A DNA stretch of 16,651 nt from Alcaligenaceae bacterium (GTDB lineage Bacteria; Pseudomonadota; Gammaproteobacteria; Burkholderiales; Burkholderiaceae_B), in the NCBI GenBank assembly GCA_947380655.1, contig CANCRX010000065.1, forward strand, positions 1 through 16,651, written 5' to 3'. Positions 1 to 7,178 of this stretch are shown one piece after another; the stretch's first letter is position 1; each line of letters starts with the position of its first letter. The notes beneath the pieces were generated by a model. It ran no database searches, was not told where the DNA came from, and was given only the letters and a program-made list of their open reading frames with translations. Position numbers and translations under genes: made by a program.

Positions 1-374
1 AATTCGTGCCTGAAGACGGTGTCAAGCGCTTGACCGATGCTGAGATGGCGAGCGCACCTGCGCGTTTTCTTGATGAGGATTTAATGGCTAAAGCCAGCAA
101 AGGCCCGATACGCTGGAAAATGATGGTGACGATTGGTGAGCCAGGAGACGAGCAAATGAACCCGACCGTGTATTGGCCTGCTGAGCGTAAAAAAATCGAG
201 GCAGGTGTGTTAACGCTGACCTCGGCTACGCTCCAGAAGGGCGCGGATTGCGAAAAAATAAATTTCGATCCGCTGGTGATGAGTGATGGTGTTTCACCAA
301 CCGCGGATCCCGTTCTTAATTTCCGTTCTGCCGCGTATGCCTCCTCATTTGGCAAGAGGATAAGTGGTCAGTAA
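1..374 (+). CDS. Catalase-like heme peroxidase, C-terminal part (partial)
   Basis: The reading frame is open to the left edge (first full codon at base 3), so the N-terminus lies outside the window; the GTG at 6 is probably internal. About 120 residues are visible. They match the C-terminal part of the catalase-like (SrpA-type) heme peroxidases: a beta strand ending in VTIGEPGD (residues 41-48 counted from base 6), a WP-E-R segment (57-61), INFDPLV (85-91), and a final RSAAY (107-111). The last motif fits the R-x3-Y proximal heme-ligand signature of catalases, with the tyrosine as presumed axial ligand. The role would be hydrogen peroxide or organic peroxide removal. The distal heme residues and any signal peptide are not visible. 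The gene ends 8 bp before the stop of the convergent racemase-like gene, so it is not part of that gene's operon. Confidence 0.8.
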   Translation, partial: FVPEDGVKRLTDAEMASAPARFLDEDLMAKASKGPIRWKMMVTIGEPGDEQMNPTVYWPAERKKIEAGVLTLTSATLQKGADCEKINFDPLVMSDGVSPTADPVLNFRSAAYASSFGKRISGQ

Positions 375-382
375 ATGAGTCA

Positions 383-1165
383 TTACTTGCGTAACAATGC
401 TGTGATTAATTCAGGGTTGTTACGCTGGTAGTGCATTTTCCTGCTCACTGAAAGGCCGAGCTTTTCGCGCAGATTCACCATCATGGCTGCGTAGGTCCAG
501 ACCACGCCAAATGAGTCAAGCACCGGGACACCATCAATCATGTTGATGTGATTGTTATAGAGAAACTCTGACAGTACGCCTTCTGCAGGAATGATGACAT
601 CTGCTCCTTCTGCAATGGCTCGACGTGCTGCGCTCTGAAAATACGCAATCAGAATTTCAGGGTTCGCAAACGCCTCAGCCATTTCGGGTTCATTGAGCGC
701 GGGCTCAATCGCGCGCGGTGTCAGCACGCGTTGGCTGAGGCCGTGGCTCTCAACGGATTGCCTGACAATCCAGGCAATCCCCGGATCATTGGCAATCGGT
801 GCGCTCAATCGACCGATTGAACACGAGACCAGCAACGTTGCTTCAGTAATCGAGACAACCGGAATATCGACGCTTGAGCGCAACTCACGGATAAAGGGCT
901 CGCTGTAGGAGCCAACGATAAACGCATCAAAGCCATTCTGTTCGGCGTGTACGGCATTGTCGAGTATCGGATCGAGAATGCGATGGTGTGCAAAGGCGTT
1001 AGAGAGGGCCGCTGTCGGTGAGTGCCCGTGGTACGCCCCTTTGGGCATGCCATGAACTTCAACATTGCCACTATCGCCGAGAATTTTTTTTGCGTGGGTC
1101 TCAAGAGAGGTCTTGTACGCGCCGAGATCATGCAACTCGGTCATTGACTGATGCCAGATTTTCAT
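383..1165 (-). CDS. Asp/Glu/hydantoin racemase superfamily protein lacking the usual catalytic cysteines
   Basis: This 260-residue protein has the size and layout of the Asp/Glu/hydantoin racemase superfamily: GFDAFIVGSYSEP (residues 78-90), IPVVSITEA (101-109) and EGADVIIPAEGV (186-197). Active racemases carry one cysteine in each lobe. Here the first position reads Ser86 (GSYSEP) and the second reads Glu195 (IIPAEG). The only cysteine is Cys115, in another segment. Racemization by the two-cysteine mechanism is therefore doubtful; a lyase, isomerase or binding role is possible. Racemases of this superfamily are known partners of HyuA/HyuB hydantoinases, and this gene is divergent from a hyuA-like gene across a 212-bp control region, which supports a shared pathway. 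The start is the ATG at 1163-1165, with a weak GTGAGA-type ribosome site upstream. The protein is cytoplasmic, with no signal peptide. Family is well supported, activity is not. Confidence 0.85.
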   Translation of the reverse strand: MKIWHQSMTELHDLGAYKTSLETHAKKILGDSGNVEVHGMPKGAYHGHSPTAALSNAFAHHRILDPILDNAVHAEQNGFDAFIVGSYSEPFIRELRSSVDIPVVSITEATLLVSCSIGRLSAPIANDPGIAWIVRQSVESHGLSQRVLTPRAIEPALNEPEMAEAFANPEILIAYFQSAARRAIAEGADVIIPAEGVLSEFLYNNHINMIDGVPVLDSFGVVWTYAAMMVNLREKLGLSVSRKMHYQRNNPELITALLRK

Positions 1166-1191
1166 AAGGTGTGTCTCACGGTGTTTGATGA

Positions 1192-1221
1192 ATTATTTTC
1201 AGTAACTATACTCATTTTCAA
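1192..1221 (-). promoter_or_regulatory. Candidate sigma-70 promoter for the racemase-like gene
   Basis: On the minus strand, TTGAAA (bases 1216-1221) is followed after 18 bp by AATAAT (1192-1197). Each hexamer matches five of six consensus bases. Transcription would start about 20 bp upstream of the ATG at 1165. The region is AT-rich, so chance matches are possible. Confidence 0.4.
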
Positions 1222-1247
1222 AACAATTTCACTAGTAAAAAATTGAG

Positions 1248-1276
1248 TTGACAAATTTATCGCTGGATATGACTAT
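1248..1276 (+). promoter_or_regulatory. Candidate promoter of the hyuA-like operon
   Basis: A perfect -35 hexamer TTGACA (1248-1253) is followed after 17 bp by GACTAT (1271-1276), a weak -10 that keeps the important A at position 2 and T at position 6. This would give a leader of roughly 95 nt before the ATG at 1378. A weak -10 with a perfect -35 would fit a promoter needing an activator, but no regulator gene is present in the window. Confidence 0.4.
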
Positions 1277-1301
1277 TGATTAGATAGAAAAAGTCATCAA
1301 T
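1269..1301 (+). promoter_or_regulatory. Interleaved inverted repeats in the hyuA/racemase control region (possible operator)
   Basis: ATGACT (1269-1274) is mirrored by AGTCAT (1292-1297). ATTGAT (1275-1280) is mirrored by ATCAAT (1296-1301). The two pairs interleave and overlap the candidate -10 at 1271-1276 and the expected transcription start, a usual place for a regulator site. The sequence is AT-rich, so the repeats may be partly coincidental. No regulator can be named. Confidence 0.3.
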
Positions 1302-1377
1302 CAATTAAAAAAATAAGCCAGACATATCGGACATGCTCAGAGAGCGATGCTGGTAGAGTTTTAGGTACGGGGAAGAC

Positions 1378-3453
1378 ATGAATCGCATCGGTATCGACGT
1401 GGGCGGCACCTTCACAGATATTGTGATGGTCGATGATTTGAATGGGAAAATCTGGTCGGCAAAAGTACCAACCACTCCCTCAGATCGCGTCGTGGGGGCC
1501 ATGAATGGTTTCCATAAAATTCTGGATTTAAGTGGTAAGTCCAGTCACGAAGTGGGGTTTATTGGCCATGGGACAACCATGGCCACCAATATGATTGTTG
1601 AAGGCCGGGGTGCAAAGACGGCGCTGATTACGACCAAAGGTTTTCGAGACATCCTTGAAATACGCCGTGTCTCGCGCCACGATCGTGCAGATTTATATGA
1701 TTTACAGTTTGAAAATCCCAAACCGTTAGTGGAGCGACGCTGGAGATTAGAGATTAACGAGCGTTTGCGCGCCGACGGCTCTGTCGAGACGCCGCTGAGC
1801 ATTGTTGAGTTGAAGGAGTTGGCTCAAAAAATTCAAGCCTCTGATGTGGAGGCTGTTGCAATCTGCTACATGCACTCCTATGTCAATCCTGTCCACGAAC
1901 AGCAGACGTTAGACGAACTCAGGCGCTTACTGCCAGATCGTTTCATTACGGCTTCATTTCAGGTTAATCCTGAGATGCAGGAGTATGAGCGCACGAGTTC
2001 GACCGTGATGAATGCAATGCTGGGCCCTGTGTGCGGACGCTATATCCATCGCTTTGATCAGCAATTACGCGATACGGGGTTTACGGGCGAGCTCTTGTTT
2101 ATGCAGTCCAATGGTGGATTGGCTTCGGCTGAGGTCGTTGCGGCTAAGCCAATCGTGTTGCTTGAATCTGGACCTGCGGGCGGAGTCAGCGCGGCGGTGC
2201 GTACCTCAGAGCAAGCGAGTTTGCCTGGCGTATTGCTCGGTGATATGGGGGGCACAACTTTCGATGTGTCGTTGATCCGTGATGCACGTCCGGAGATTCG
2301 AACTTCGGGCCTGTTGCATACACACGCCGTACGTGCACCTACGATCGATATTGATTCGATCGGTGCTGGCGGAGGGTCAATTGCCTGGATCGATCATGGT
2401 GGTGGAGTTCATATTGGCCCCCAAAGCGCGGGCGCAGATCCTGGTCCAGCCTGTTATGGTCGTGGCGGCAAGCGTCCAACAGTCACGGATTGCAACTTGT
2501 TGCTAGGTTATGTAGATCCTGACTCGTTTCTCGGCGGGGAATTTAAACTTGATGTACCGGCTGCTCAAGCGGCGGTGCAAGAGCATCTGGCTAAGCCTCT
2601 TGGTCTCTCTGTTATAGAAGCCGCCTGGACTGTGAGAGTCGTCGCGAATGCGTTGATGGCGCAGGCAATGAGGCTGATGACTGTTGAGCGAGGGTTCGAT
2701 CCGCGTGAGCTCGCTTATATGTGCTATGGCGGTGCCGGTCCTGTTCATGCAATCGATCTGGCGCAAGAGCTTGAAATTAGCGAGGTGATCGTGCCGCCGC
2801 TGCCCGGGTTGTTTAGTGCTTTTGGAATGATCGTAGCGGATCGTTTATTTGATGGACAGACGGCAGTAGAAACAGAACTCGAAGCGATTGAGCTTAGCCG
2901 GGTTGTGAGTCTGTGCGCAGATCTCAGACAACAGGCCGTGACGAGTTTTGGGGCAGAGCATGCCGCCGAGCACGTGAGCTGTGTGTTTCGCGCTGACTGT
3001 CGGTATACCGGTCAGCCCGCAGCTATCTCCGTAGATATCGATCCTGCTCAATTAAACCTGGCCAATAGTGCGACGCTGGTTGAATCGATCCGTACAGGAT
3101 TTGAAGCCAGTCATAAACGAATGTGGAATTTCATCAAGCCTGATCAACCGATTGTGCTTGTAAATCTGCGTGTGCAAGCCAAAGTGCAGTCTGGTTGGAG
3201 AGGGATCGTCAGCCAGTCTGGTAGCACGTCAGTATCAGGCTCCAAGAACGCTCCAGCGCTGGCAGGTCGTACACGTCAAGTTTATATCGATGGTCGCATG
3301 CAGGATTTGCCTACCTTTCAACGGACGCAACTCGTGATGGACTCGGTCGTGACGGGCCCTGCGATTATTGAAGAACAAAGTAGTTGCATCATTTTCAAAG
3401 CGGGTCAGACCGCAAGAATCGATGCGGTCGGTAATCTGCGCATCGCGCTTTAG
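1378..3453 (+). CDS. hyuA: HyuA-type hydantoinase/oxoprolinase family protein (ATP-binding subunit)
   Basis: This 691-residue protein is a member of the N-methylhydantoinase A / acetone carboxylase beta / 5-oxoprolinase N-half family and has that family's usual length. The N-terminal Hydant_A_N domain opens with GIDVGGTFTDIV (5-16), an ASKHA-type phosphate-binding loop, followed by GHGTTMATN (63-71). The central domain shows LLESGPAGG (261-269), LLGDMGGTTFDVS (286-298), IGAGGGS (328-334) and AGADPGPACYGRGG (351-364). Near residue 450 is CYGGAGPVHA, then PPLPGLFSAFGM. The C-terminus has the family's TGPAIIEE element. Such proteins use ATP to activate a cyclic amide or a ketone for ring opening or carboxylation, together with HyuB. 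The start is fixed by an in-frame TAG at 1354-1356 and a GGGGA ribosome site at 1369. HyuB follows after 7 bp. The substrate is unknown; no acetone-carboxylase gamma-type gene is present. Confidence 0.92.
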   Translation: MNRIGIDVGGTFTDIVMVDDLNGKIWSAKVPTTPSDRVVGAMNGFHKILDLSGKSSHEVGFIGHGTTMATNMIVEGRGAKTALITTKGFRDILEIRRVSRHDRADLYDLQFENPKPLVERRWRLEINERLRADGSVETPLSIVELKELAQKIQASDVEAVAICYMHSYVNPVHEQQTLDELRRLLPDRFITASFQVNPEMQEYERTSSTVMNAMLGPVCGRYIHRFDQQLRDTGFTGELLFMQSNGGLASAEVVAAKPIVLLESGPAGGVSAAVRTSEQASLPGVLLGDMGGTTFDVSLIRDARPEIRTSGLLHTHAVRAPTIDIDSIGAGGGSIAWIDHGGGVHIGPQSAGADPGPACYGRGGKRPTVTDCNLLLGYVDPDSFLGGEFKLDVPAAQAAVQEHLAKPLGLSVIEAAWTVRVVANALMAQAMRLMTVERGFDPRELAYMCYGGAGPVHAIDLAQELEISEVIVPPLPGLFSAFGMIVADRLFDGQTAVETELEAIELSRVVSLCADLRQQAVTSFGAEHAAEHVSCVFRADCRYTGQPAAISVDIDPAQLNLANSATLVESIRTGFEASHKRMWNFIKPDQPIVLVNLRVQAKVQSGWRGIVSQSGSTSVSGSKNAPALAGRTRQVYIDGRMQDLPTFQRTQLVMDSVVTGPAIIEEQSSCIIFKAGQTARIDAVGNLRIAL

Positions 3454-3460
3454 GAACACC

Positions 3461-5167
3461 ATGGAAACCATTGTCTATGAGATTTTGCGTAATTCGCTCT
3501 ATGCGATTGCGCGGGAAATGAAAATTGCGATGATGCGCACAGCCGCCAGCCCCATCATGCATCTGGGGGCTGATGCATCAGCTGCAGTGTTTGACGCCAA
3601 CATGCAATTGGTCGCACAAGGTAACGATATACCAACCATGTTAGGTTCGGCGGTCATCTCAACTAAAGTTTCAGTCGAAGCTATTGGTCGAGAAAATCTG
3701 CGTCCAGGCGATGTCATCATTAGTAACGATGCGTATCTGGGTGGAGGTAACCACCAGCCTGATATCCAGATTACACGCCCTGTATTTTTTGAAAATGAAA
3801 TCGTTGCGTTCGTCATGACGCGCGGACACTGGAATGATATTGGCGGGCAGGCTCCTGGCAGCTACGCGCTCAACACCTGGGATATTTATGGCGAAGGTAT
3901 CCGTATCCCCCCTGTACTACTCTATCGCAACGATGAAATTGTGCGTGATGTACAAAACATGATTGTGCAAAACACCCGGGATCCTGAGGGTCGACTGCTG
4001 GATATTCAGGCACAGTATGCGGGGACGTATGTTGGGGACCAGCGGATTATTTCGTTGGTTAAAAAATATGGTGCTGATGCACTGCGCGATGCGATGGAAA
4101 GATCCCTGAACCATTCTGAAACCTTGATGCGTGAAGCGATTCGTGGCATTCCAGATGGTGTCTACGAAGCCGAAGATTTTGTTGAGGGTGTTCAGGCAAC
4201 GGGCTGGTCTGGTGATCGTATTACCATCAAAGTAAAGGTCACGGTTAAGGACGATCAGATTCACTTTGATTACAACGGCACAGGTAAACAGGCACGCGGC
4301 GGGATCAATTGTCCCCTTGCTGTGACGTGCAACAGTACCTGGTTTACCGTTAAAGCCTTGACCGATGTATCGATTCCGATCAATCAAGGTTGTTATCGCC
4401 CCATCACTATTGACGCACCGCTTGGCTCGATTGTGAATTGCACCTTCCCTGCTTCGGTGGTGAGTGGCAATACGGAGACTTCACCGCGCGTGATTGATTT
4501 GTGTTTAAAGGCTTTGTCGCAAGCGGTGCCGGAACGCGTGATCGGTCAAAGTAATTGTGCAGCATGTTCTGGCGTATTTGGTGGCCGAGATCCCGATGAG
4601 AATCGTGTCCGCAGAACAGGAAAAGAATTTATCAGCCTGGTCGAACCCCACGGTGGCGGAATGGGCGCACGCGCTACACGCGATGGCGTCAATGGTATTC
4701 GTGTGTATGTCGGCAATGCAGGTGCACTGCCGATCGAGTTCATTGAGCAAACCATGCCCATCATGGTCGAGGGTTGGGAATTGATCCCCGATAGTGGCGG
4801 TGCAGGCAAGTGGCGTGGCGGTTTGACCGCGAGAAGAACCTACCGCGTAGGTTTTGATGAGGCTACGGTCACGGTCGCGGGAGAGCGAGGCGAGGCTGCA
4901 CCAGAAGGTTATTTTGGCGGACTGGCTGGCGGCTTGTTTGAGTGTCAGATTGTCAGTCCAGATGGTGCTGTTCAGAAAATGCCGAGTAAAGGCGCGACCG
5001 CCATTGTGCATCGCGGGGATCGTGTTTTGCTACAACCTGCGGGCAGCGGCGGGTATGGGGATCCGGCAGAGCGTCCCACCGCATTAATCGAAGCAGATTT
5101 GCTCGACGGTTATATCAGCATTCAGGCTGCGCGTGAGCACTATGGCTACAAAGGATCGGTCAAATGA
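3461..5167 (+). CDS. hyuB: HyuB-type hydantoinase family protein (partner subunit)
   Basis: The chosen start is the ATG at 3461, not the earlier in-frame ATG at 3368 inside hyuA. AGGA (3452-3455), overlapping the hyuA stop, sits 5 bp before it, and the protein then begins with the family's usual ETIVYEILRNSLY. The 568 residues match full-length N-methylhydantoinase B / acetone carboxylase alpha proteins. Visible blocks are MRTAASP (25-31), LVAQGNDIP (50-58), PGDVIISNDAYLGGGNHQPD (82-101), RGHWNDIGG (121-129), NTRDPEG (171-177) and the C-terminal glycine-rich SGGAGKWRGG and GSGGYGDP segments. The D-Y-GG-H-D and GHW-DIGG blocks are the most conserved and probably line a metal or active site. 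It acts with HyuA in an ATP-dependent complex in the cytoplasm. Its stop overlaps the next start by 4 bp, implying coupled translation with the CoA-transferase. Confidence 0.92.
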   Translation: METIVYEILRNSLYAIAREMKIAMMRTAASPIMHLGADASAAVFDANMQLVAQGNDIPTMLGSAVISTKVSVEAIGRENLRPGDVIISNDAYLGGGNHQPDIQITRPVFFENEIVAFVMTRGHWNDIGGQAPGSYALNTWDIYGEGIRIPPVLLYRNDEIVRDVQNMIVQNTRDPEGRLLDIQAQYAGTYVGDQRIISLVKKYGADALRDAMERSLNHSETLMREAIRGIPDGVYEAEDFVEGVQATGWSGDRITIKVKVTVKDDQIHFDYNGTGKQARGGINCPLAVTCNSTWFTVKALTDVSIPINQGCYRPITIDAPLGSIVNCTFPASVVSGNTETSPRVIDLCLKALSQAVPERVIGQSNCAACSGVFGGRDPDENRVRRTGKEFISLVEPHGGGMGARATRDGVNGIRVYVGNAGALPIEFIEQTMPIMVEGWELIPDSGGAGKWRGGLTARRTYRVGFDEATVTVAGERGEAAPEGYFGGLAGGLFECQIVSPDGAVQKMPSKGATAIVHRGDRVLLQPAGSGGYGDPAERPTALIEADLLDGYISIQAAREHYGYKGSVK

Positions 5168-6330
5168 GTCAGCCTCTGCCTCTCGCAGGAGTCTGTGTAG
5201 TAGAAATCGGGCACAGTCTGGCCGCACCTTATGCGGGGCAGATTCTGGCGCATTTGGGGGCCCGGGTGATCAAGATCGAAAACTCGAAATCCGGCGATTA
5301 CGCCAGAGGTTGGGGGCCACCATTTATAGAGGGTGCTGCGGCCTTGTTTCATGCAATGAATCATGGCAAACAAAGTATCCAGGCTGATTTTGGTGATACG
5401 TCTTGTATTGAAAGCATTCGTGCGCTGATTATTGCCGACGCAGATGTGGTGATTCAGAACCTTAAGCCTGGCAGTCTGGAGCGTAATGGACTGGGTGCAG
5501 AGGCGTTAACGCTAGCTAAGCCCTCACTTATCTACTGTAATTTGGGCGCCTTTGGCGCAGTCGGGCCGTTACGTGAAAAGCCCGGCTACGATCCCCTCGC
5601 GCAAGCCTATAGCGGCATCATGAGTGTCCTGGGCAACGAGGGCGATGCGATGAGCAGAGTACCCGTTTCCCTCAATGATATGGGGACGGGGATGTGGACC
5701 GTCATTGGTGTGCTGTCCGCGTTGCGCTCAAGAGATGCGGATCCACAAAACAAAGGTCAGATTGTCGATGTCTCTTTGTACGAGACGGCTCTGGCCTGGA
5801 TGACCGTGCCCTTGTCGGACAATCTCGCGGGCGCTCCCTTGCCGACCCGCAATGGCTCCGGCAGTCCAAACATCGTTCCTTATCAGGTTTTTACGTGTGC
5901 CGATGGTGATATTTTGGTTGCCGCAGGCAATGACGTGCTGTATGCAAAGCTCTGCCATGCCATGGAACTACCAGCGCTGGCAACAGATACAAGATTTATC
6001 ACGAATGGTGGGCGTGTTGAAAATCGCATTGCTTTGATTGAGATACTTCAGCATCGTTTTAAAGATTTTAATTCAGAGCAGTGGCTCAGCAAACTGGAAG
6101 CGGTATCGATCCCTTGCGGACCAATTCAGACTGTGGATCGTGTAATAACCAATCCGCAAACTAAAGCGCTTGATATTTTGCGTACGACACCTGATGGCAA
6201 GGCAACTACGGTCGCACTGCCGATTTCTTTCGGTGGCAAGAGGCCGCCTTTGCCAGGCAATACGCCGGCACTCGGTGAACATAATTATTTATTGAATACC
6301 TCGCTTCAACATTCAAACGCGGAGAAATAA
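5164..6330 (+). CDS. CaiB/BaiF class III CoA-transferase
   Basis: This 388-residue protein has the length and motifs of class III (CaiB/BaiF, formyl-CoA transferase-like) CoA-transferases, which move CoA from a donor thioester to a carboxylic acid. It starts with LAGVCVVEIGHSLAAPYAGQ (7-26), the usual N-terminal block, then LGARVIKIE (31-39) and NLKPGSLERNGLG (99-111). The motif VPVSLNDMGTGMW (166-178) contains Asp172, which lines up with the catalytic aspartate that forms the aspartyl-CoA anhydride. GQIVDVSLYETAL (198-210) follows it, as expected. AAGGA at 5151-5155 lies 8 bp before the ATG, and the start overlaps the hyuB stop (ATGA). In this operon it presumably activates the product of HyuAB as a CoA thioester for the hydratase encoded next. 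The acid and the CoA donor are unknown. Confidence 0.93.
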   Translation: MSQPLPLAGVCVVEIGHSLAAPYAGQILAHLGARVIKIENSKSGDYARGWGPPFIEGAAALFHAMNHGKQSIQADFGDTSCIESIRALIIADADVVIQNLKPGSLERNGLGAEALTLAKPSLIYCNLGAFGAVGPLREKPGYDPLAQAYSGIMSVLGNEGDAMSRVPVSLNDMGTGMWTVIGVLSALRSRDADPQNKGQIVDVSLYETALAWMTVPLSDNLAGAPLPTRNGSGSPNIVPYQVFTCADGDILVAAGNDVLYAKLCHAMELPALATDTRFITNGGRVENRIALIEILQHRFKDFNSEQWLSKLEAVSIPCGPIQTVDRVITNPQTKALDILRTTPDGKATTVALPISFGGKRPPLPGNTPALGEHNYLLNTSLQHSNAEK

Positions 6331-7145
6331 TGGCAGCCCCCCGAATCGACCTTGCACAACAATATGAAACCCTGGCTTTATCTTCGCCTTTTGAAGGTTT
6401 ACTGGTCGTACAGCTCAATCGTCCGCATGTCGCCAATGCGCTTAATACACAGATGGGGCATGAGCTGATCGAGGTCTTTGGAAAATTAGAGTCGTCTCCG
6501 GAGCAATTCCGTTGCGCAGTGTTGACTGCAGCAGGCGAGAAAATTTTCTGTGGGGGTGCTGATCTGAAAGAGCGTGATGGGATGAGTGACGATGATTTCA
6601 ATACGCAACATTATTTGTTTGAGCGTATGGCGCGTATCATTTACGACTGTCCGATTCCGACCATAGCGTGTGTCAATGGTGCAGCCATTGCTGGAGGCCT
6701 TGAACTCGCGCTTGCATGTGACTTCATCATCGCTGCTGATCATGCGCGTTTTGGCTTTGCAGAAGTCAAGCGTGGCATCATGCCTGGAGGTGGTGGCACA
6801 CAGCAGTTGCCTCGCGCAATCGGTGTGCGCCGTGCGAAGGAGATCATCTTTACGGGTGATATGTTTAATGCGGATGAGGCTATGCGCTATGGTCTGCTGA
6901 ATCATGTGTATCCGCAGGCTGCGCTGCTGGAGCAGACCATGAGCCTGGTCAAGCGAATCTTGGCCAATGCACCAGTCGCTGTGCGTCAGGCAAAAAAGTC
7001 CATTACCTTTGGTCTGCAGATGGATATGCGCACAGGGATGTTTTTTGAGGTCGAGGCCTATAGCCGTCTCGTCGCCACGCAGGATCGTATGGAAGGCATC
7101 AAAGCTTTTAATGAAAAGCGCCCACCAAAGTTTGTAGGAAGGTAG
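6330..7145 (+). CDS. Enoyl-CoA hydratase/isomerase family protein (crotonase)
   Basis: This 271-residue crotonase-fold protein has the oxyanion-hole block GEKIFCGGADLKE (69-81) and the second block NGAAIAGGLELALACDF (116-132). Both glutamates of the classic hydratase are present: Glu125 (GGLELA) and Glu145 (FAEVKRG), followed by GIMPGGGGTQQLPR (149-162). This supports hydration of a 2-enoyl-CoA rather than one of the crotonase activities that lack one glutamate. Its start shares one base with the stop of the CoA-transferase gene (TAATG), with GGAG (6321-6324) upstream, so translation is coupled. The C-terminal FNEKRPPKFVGR is the usual tail. In context it would hydrate the CoA thioester made by the preceding enzyme, feeding beta-oxidation-like steps. 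Other crotonase reactions (isomerase, retro-Claisen) cannot be excluded. Confidence 0.92.
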   Translation: MAAPRIDLAQQYETLALSSPFEGLLVVQLNRPHVANALNTQMGHELIEVFGKLESSPEQFRCAVLTAAGEKIFCGGADLKERDGMSDDDFNTQHYLFERMARIIYDCPIPTIACVNGAAIAGGLELALACDFIIAADHARFGFAEVKRGIMPGGGGTQQLPRAIGVRRAKEIIFTGDMFNADEAMRYGLLNHVYPQAALLEQTMSLVKRILANAPVAVRQAKKSITFGLQMDMRTGMFFEVEAYSRLVATQDRMEGIKAFNEKRPPKFVGR

Positions 7146-7178
7146 TTCAATCGTTCAACAATAGGGAAGGAGATAATC

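Noticed and set aside
374..384. AATGAGTCATT palindrome between the two convergent stop codons
   Set aside because: It is short, overlaps both stop codons and has no promoter nearby; probably coincidental.
3368..3460. Longer N-terminal extension of HyuB starting at an ATG inside hyuA
   Set aside because: The extension overlaps conserved HyuA C-terminal coding sequence. The ATG at 3461 has a proper AGGA site and gives the usual HyuB N-terminus.
4505..5011. Long reverse-strand open frame (168 codons) within hyuB
   Set aside because: It lies entirely antisense to strongly conserved HyuB sequence, has no recognisable motif and has no ribosome site; it is a shadow frame.
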